The notes beneath the pieces were generated by a model. That model saw only the letters and a list, made by a program, of their open reading frames with translations, searched no databases and was not told the origin of the DNA. A program made the position numbers and the translations under genes. DNA of 7,605 nucleotides from an uncultured Actinomycetes bacterium (GTDB taxonomy: Bacteria > Actinomycetota > Actinomycetes > Nanopelagicales > Nanopelagicaceae): contig CAIZHC010000044.1 in NCBI GenBank assembly GCA_903932705.1, positions 1-7,605 on the forward strand, written 5' to 3'. This document shows, in pieces, positions 6,790 through 7,605 of this stretch. Every line of letters starts with the position of its first letter. Position 1 is the first letter of the stretch.

Positions 6790-7568
6790 TGAAGCGCATC
6801 AGCCTTAAATGGCCGCTGATCATTAGCTCATCCACACTTGCAATTCTGATTTTTATCGTGCCTCTCTATGGCGCCACCGTTTATAGCTTTAAAGGTGCCG
6901 GCGGAAAGGGTCATTCTTGGGCTAACTACCAATGGCTTATCCACCAAGATGGGTTCGCGCCTGCACTTCTTACCTCTTTAAAGTTGGCTGTTTTAGCGGC
7001 TCTCTTCAACCTATTCTTGATGGTACCCACCATGGTTTATCTCAATCTCAGGGGCCAGAAGTTTAAGTCAATTGTGGACTTCCTCTGCATCCTTCCATTG
7101 ATTATTCCAGTTGTTTCACTTGCAATCGGTGCACAAGTTGCGATGCCTGACTTCCTGCAGAACACTGAATACGAGCTCGTATTCTTCTTTGTGATCATTG
7201 CGCTGCCGTACACATATCGCGCTTTGGATACATCGCTTCAAACAGTTCCACTGAAAACTTTAGTTGAAGCATCTCGAAGTTTAGGAGCATCGTGGAGCGT
7301 CACAATTATTCGCGTCATCGTTCCAGCGATCCGGAGTGGAATTACTGGAGCAGTATTTCTGACATTCGCACTTTCAATCGGGGAGTACACGATTACCTCA
7401 CTCTTGCACTGGGAAACATTTCCGACGTGGACTGTTGTCGCAGGACAGCAGAACATTCTTGGTGCGATTGCGATCTCTGTCTTTAGTTTTGTGAGTGCGA
7501 TTGCACTCTTGACGGTCATTTCGCTCTTCTCAAAGAAGGGTGATCAACGTGTAGAGGTGGACGAATGA
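6789..7568 (+). CDS. ABC transporter permease, second subunit (PhnV-like position)
   Basis: This 259-residue membrane protein is the partner half-channel. Hydrophobic segments are at about 8-30, 62-86, 95-117, 128-145, 182-203 and 223-247. The EAA loop reads VEASRSLGAS (159-168) followed by IRVIVP, matching PF00528 permeases of the PotC/CysW/PhnV kind. The start ATG overlaps the previous TAA by one base (TAATG) and is preceded by a good GGAGGA site, so translation is coupled to the first permease. The stop overlaps the next start as ATGA at 7565-7568, indicating the operon continues. Ligand is inferred from gene context only. Confidence 0.9.
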   Translation: MKRISLKWPLIISSSTLAILIFIVPLYGATVYSFKGAGGKGHSWANYQWLIHQDGFAPALLTSLKLAVLAALFNLFLMVPTMVYLNLRGQKFKSIVDFLCILPLIIPVVSLAIGAQVAMPDFLQNTEYELVFFFVIIALPYTYRALDTSLQTVPLKTLVEASRSLGASWSVTIIRVIVPAIRSGITGAVFLTFALSIGEYTITSLLHWETFPTWTVVAGQQNILGAIAISVFSFVSAIALLTVISLFSKKGDQRVEVDE

Positions 7569-7605
7569 ACCAGAGCGAACGCAATAGCGCAACCCTCGAA
7601 CTACG
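7565..7605 (+). CDS. Start of the next operon gene, presumably the importer ATPase (cut by window edge)
   Basis: Only 13 codons and two bases are visible: MNQSERNSATLEL. The ATG overlaps the second permease stop as ATGA and follows a purine-rich GAGGTGG stretch. An ABC importer with binding protein and two permeases needs an ATPase, and T-L-E-L resembles the first strand of such proteins (before the Walker A motif, which lies outside). The call is from context; no diagnostic motif is in view. Confidence 0.6.
   Translation, partial: MNQSERNSATLEL

Noticed and set aside
1..7605. tRNA genes, rRNA, CRISPR repeats, insertion sequences or attachment sites.
   Set aside because: Coding sequence covers nearly everything, and the three spacers (82, 108 and 29 bases) contain no such structure.

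Overview
The window reads as a chromosomal segment of an actinobacterium of moderate GC (roughly 45-50% by eye). The codon use, the actinobacterial-style fused proline-catabolism enzyme and the tight gene packing suggest a small-genome freshwater lineage such as the acI group (Nanopelagicales, 'Ca. Planktophila'/'Nanopelagicus'). That placement is an inference from style, not a database match. No rRNA, tRNA, mobile element or CRISPR array is visible, and no stretch over about 110 bases lacks a gene.

Left part (1-2698, minus strand): one uninterrupted reading frame of 899 codons that runs off the left edge. It encodes a bifunctional PutA, with a proline dehydrogenase barrel followed by a delta-1-pyrroline-5-carboxylate (glutamate semialdehyde) dehydrogenase. 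Essentially all its catalytic motifs are inside the window; only the C-terminal end is missing.

Middle (2699-2780): an 82-bp divergent intergenic region that must hold the 5' control sequences of putA and of the rightward cluster.

Right part (2781-7605, plus strand): a six-gene cluster: an FAD-dependent amine oxidoreductase with an S-V-R-N-F-G motif (the TIGR03364 type), a phosphonatase-like HAD hydrolase (the TIGR03351 type) overlapping it by 13 bases, then an ABC importer made of a secreted substrate-binding protein, two permeases and the first 13 codons of what should be its ATPase. The two enzyme families are known to travel together and are linked to aminophosphonate breakdown. The simplest model is import of an aminophosphonate such as 2-aminoethylphosphonate (AEP) or N-methyl-AEP, oxidative deamination by the flavoenzyme to phosphonoacetaldehyde, and C-P bond hydrolysis by the HAD enzyme to acetaldehyde and phosphate. 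No PhnW transaminase is present in the window, so this would be a transaminase-free (oxidative) version of the phosphonatase route.

The two enzyme genes are translationally coupled. The importer follows a 108-bp gap with a weak hairpin, a possible promoter and a strong Shine-Dalgarno sequence, and probably has its own promoter. The binding-protein gene shows codon use typical of a highly expressed gene and is followed by a 7-bp stem-loop before the first permease, a usual way to make more binding protein than permease.
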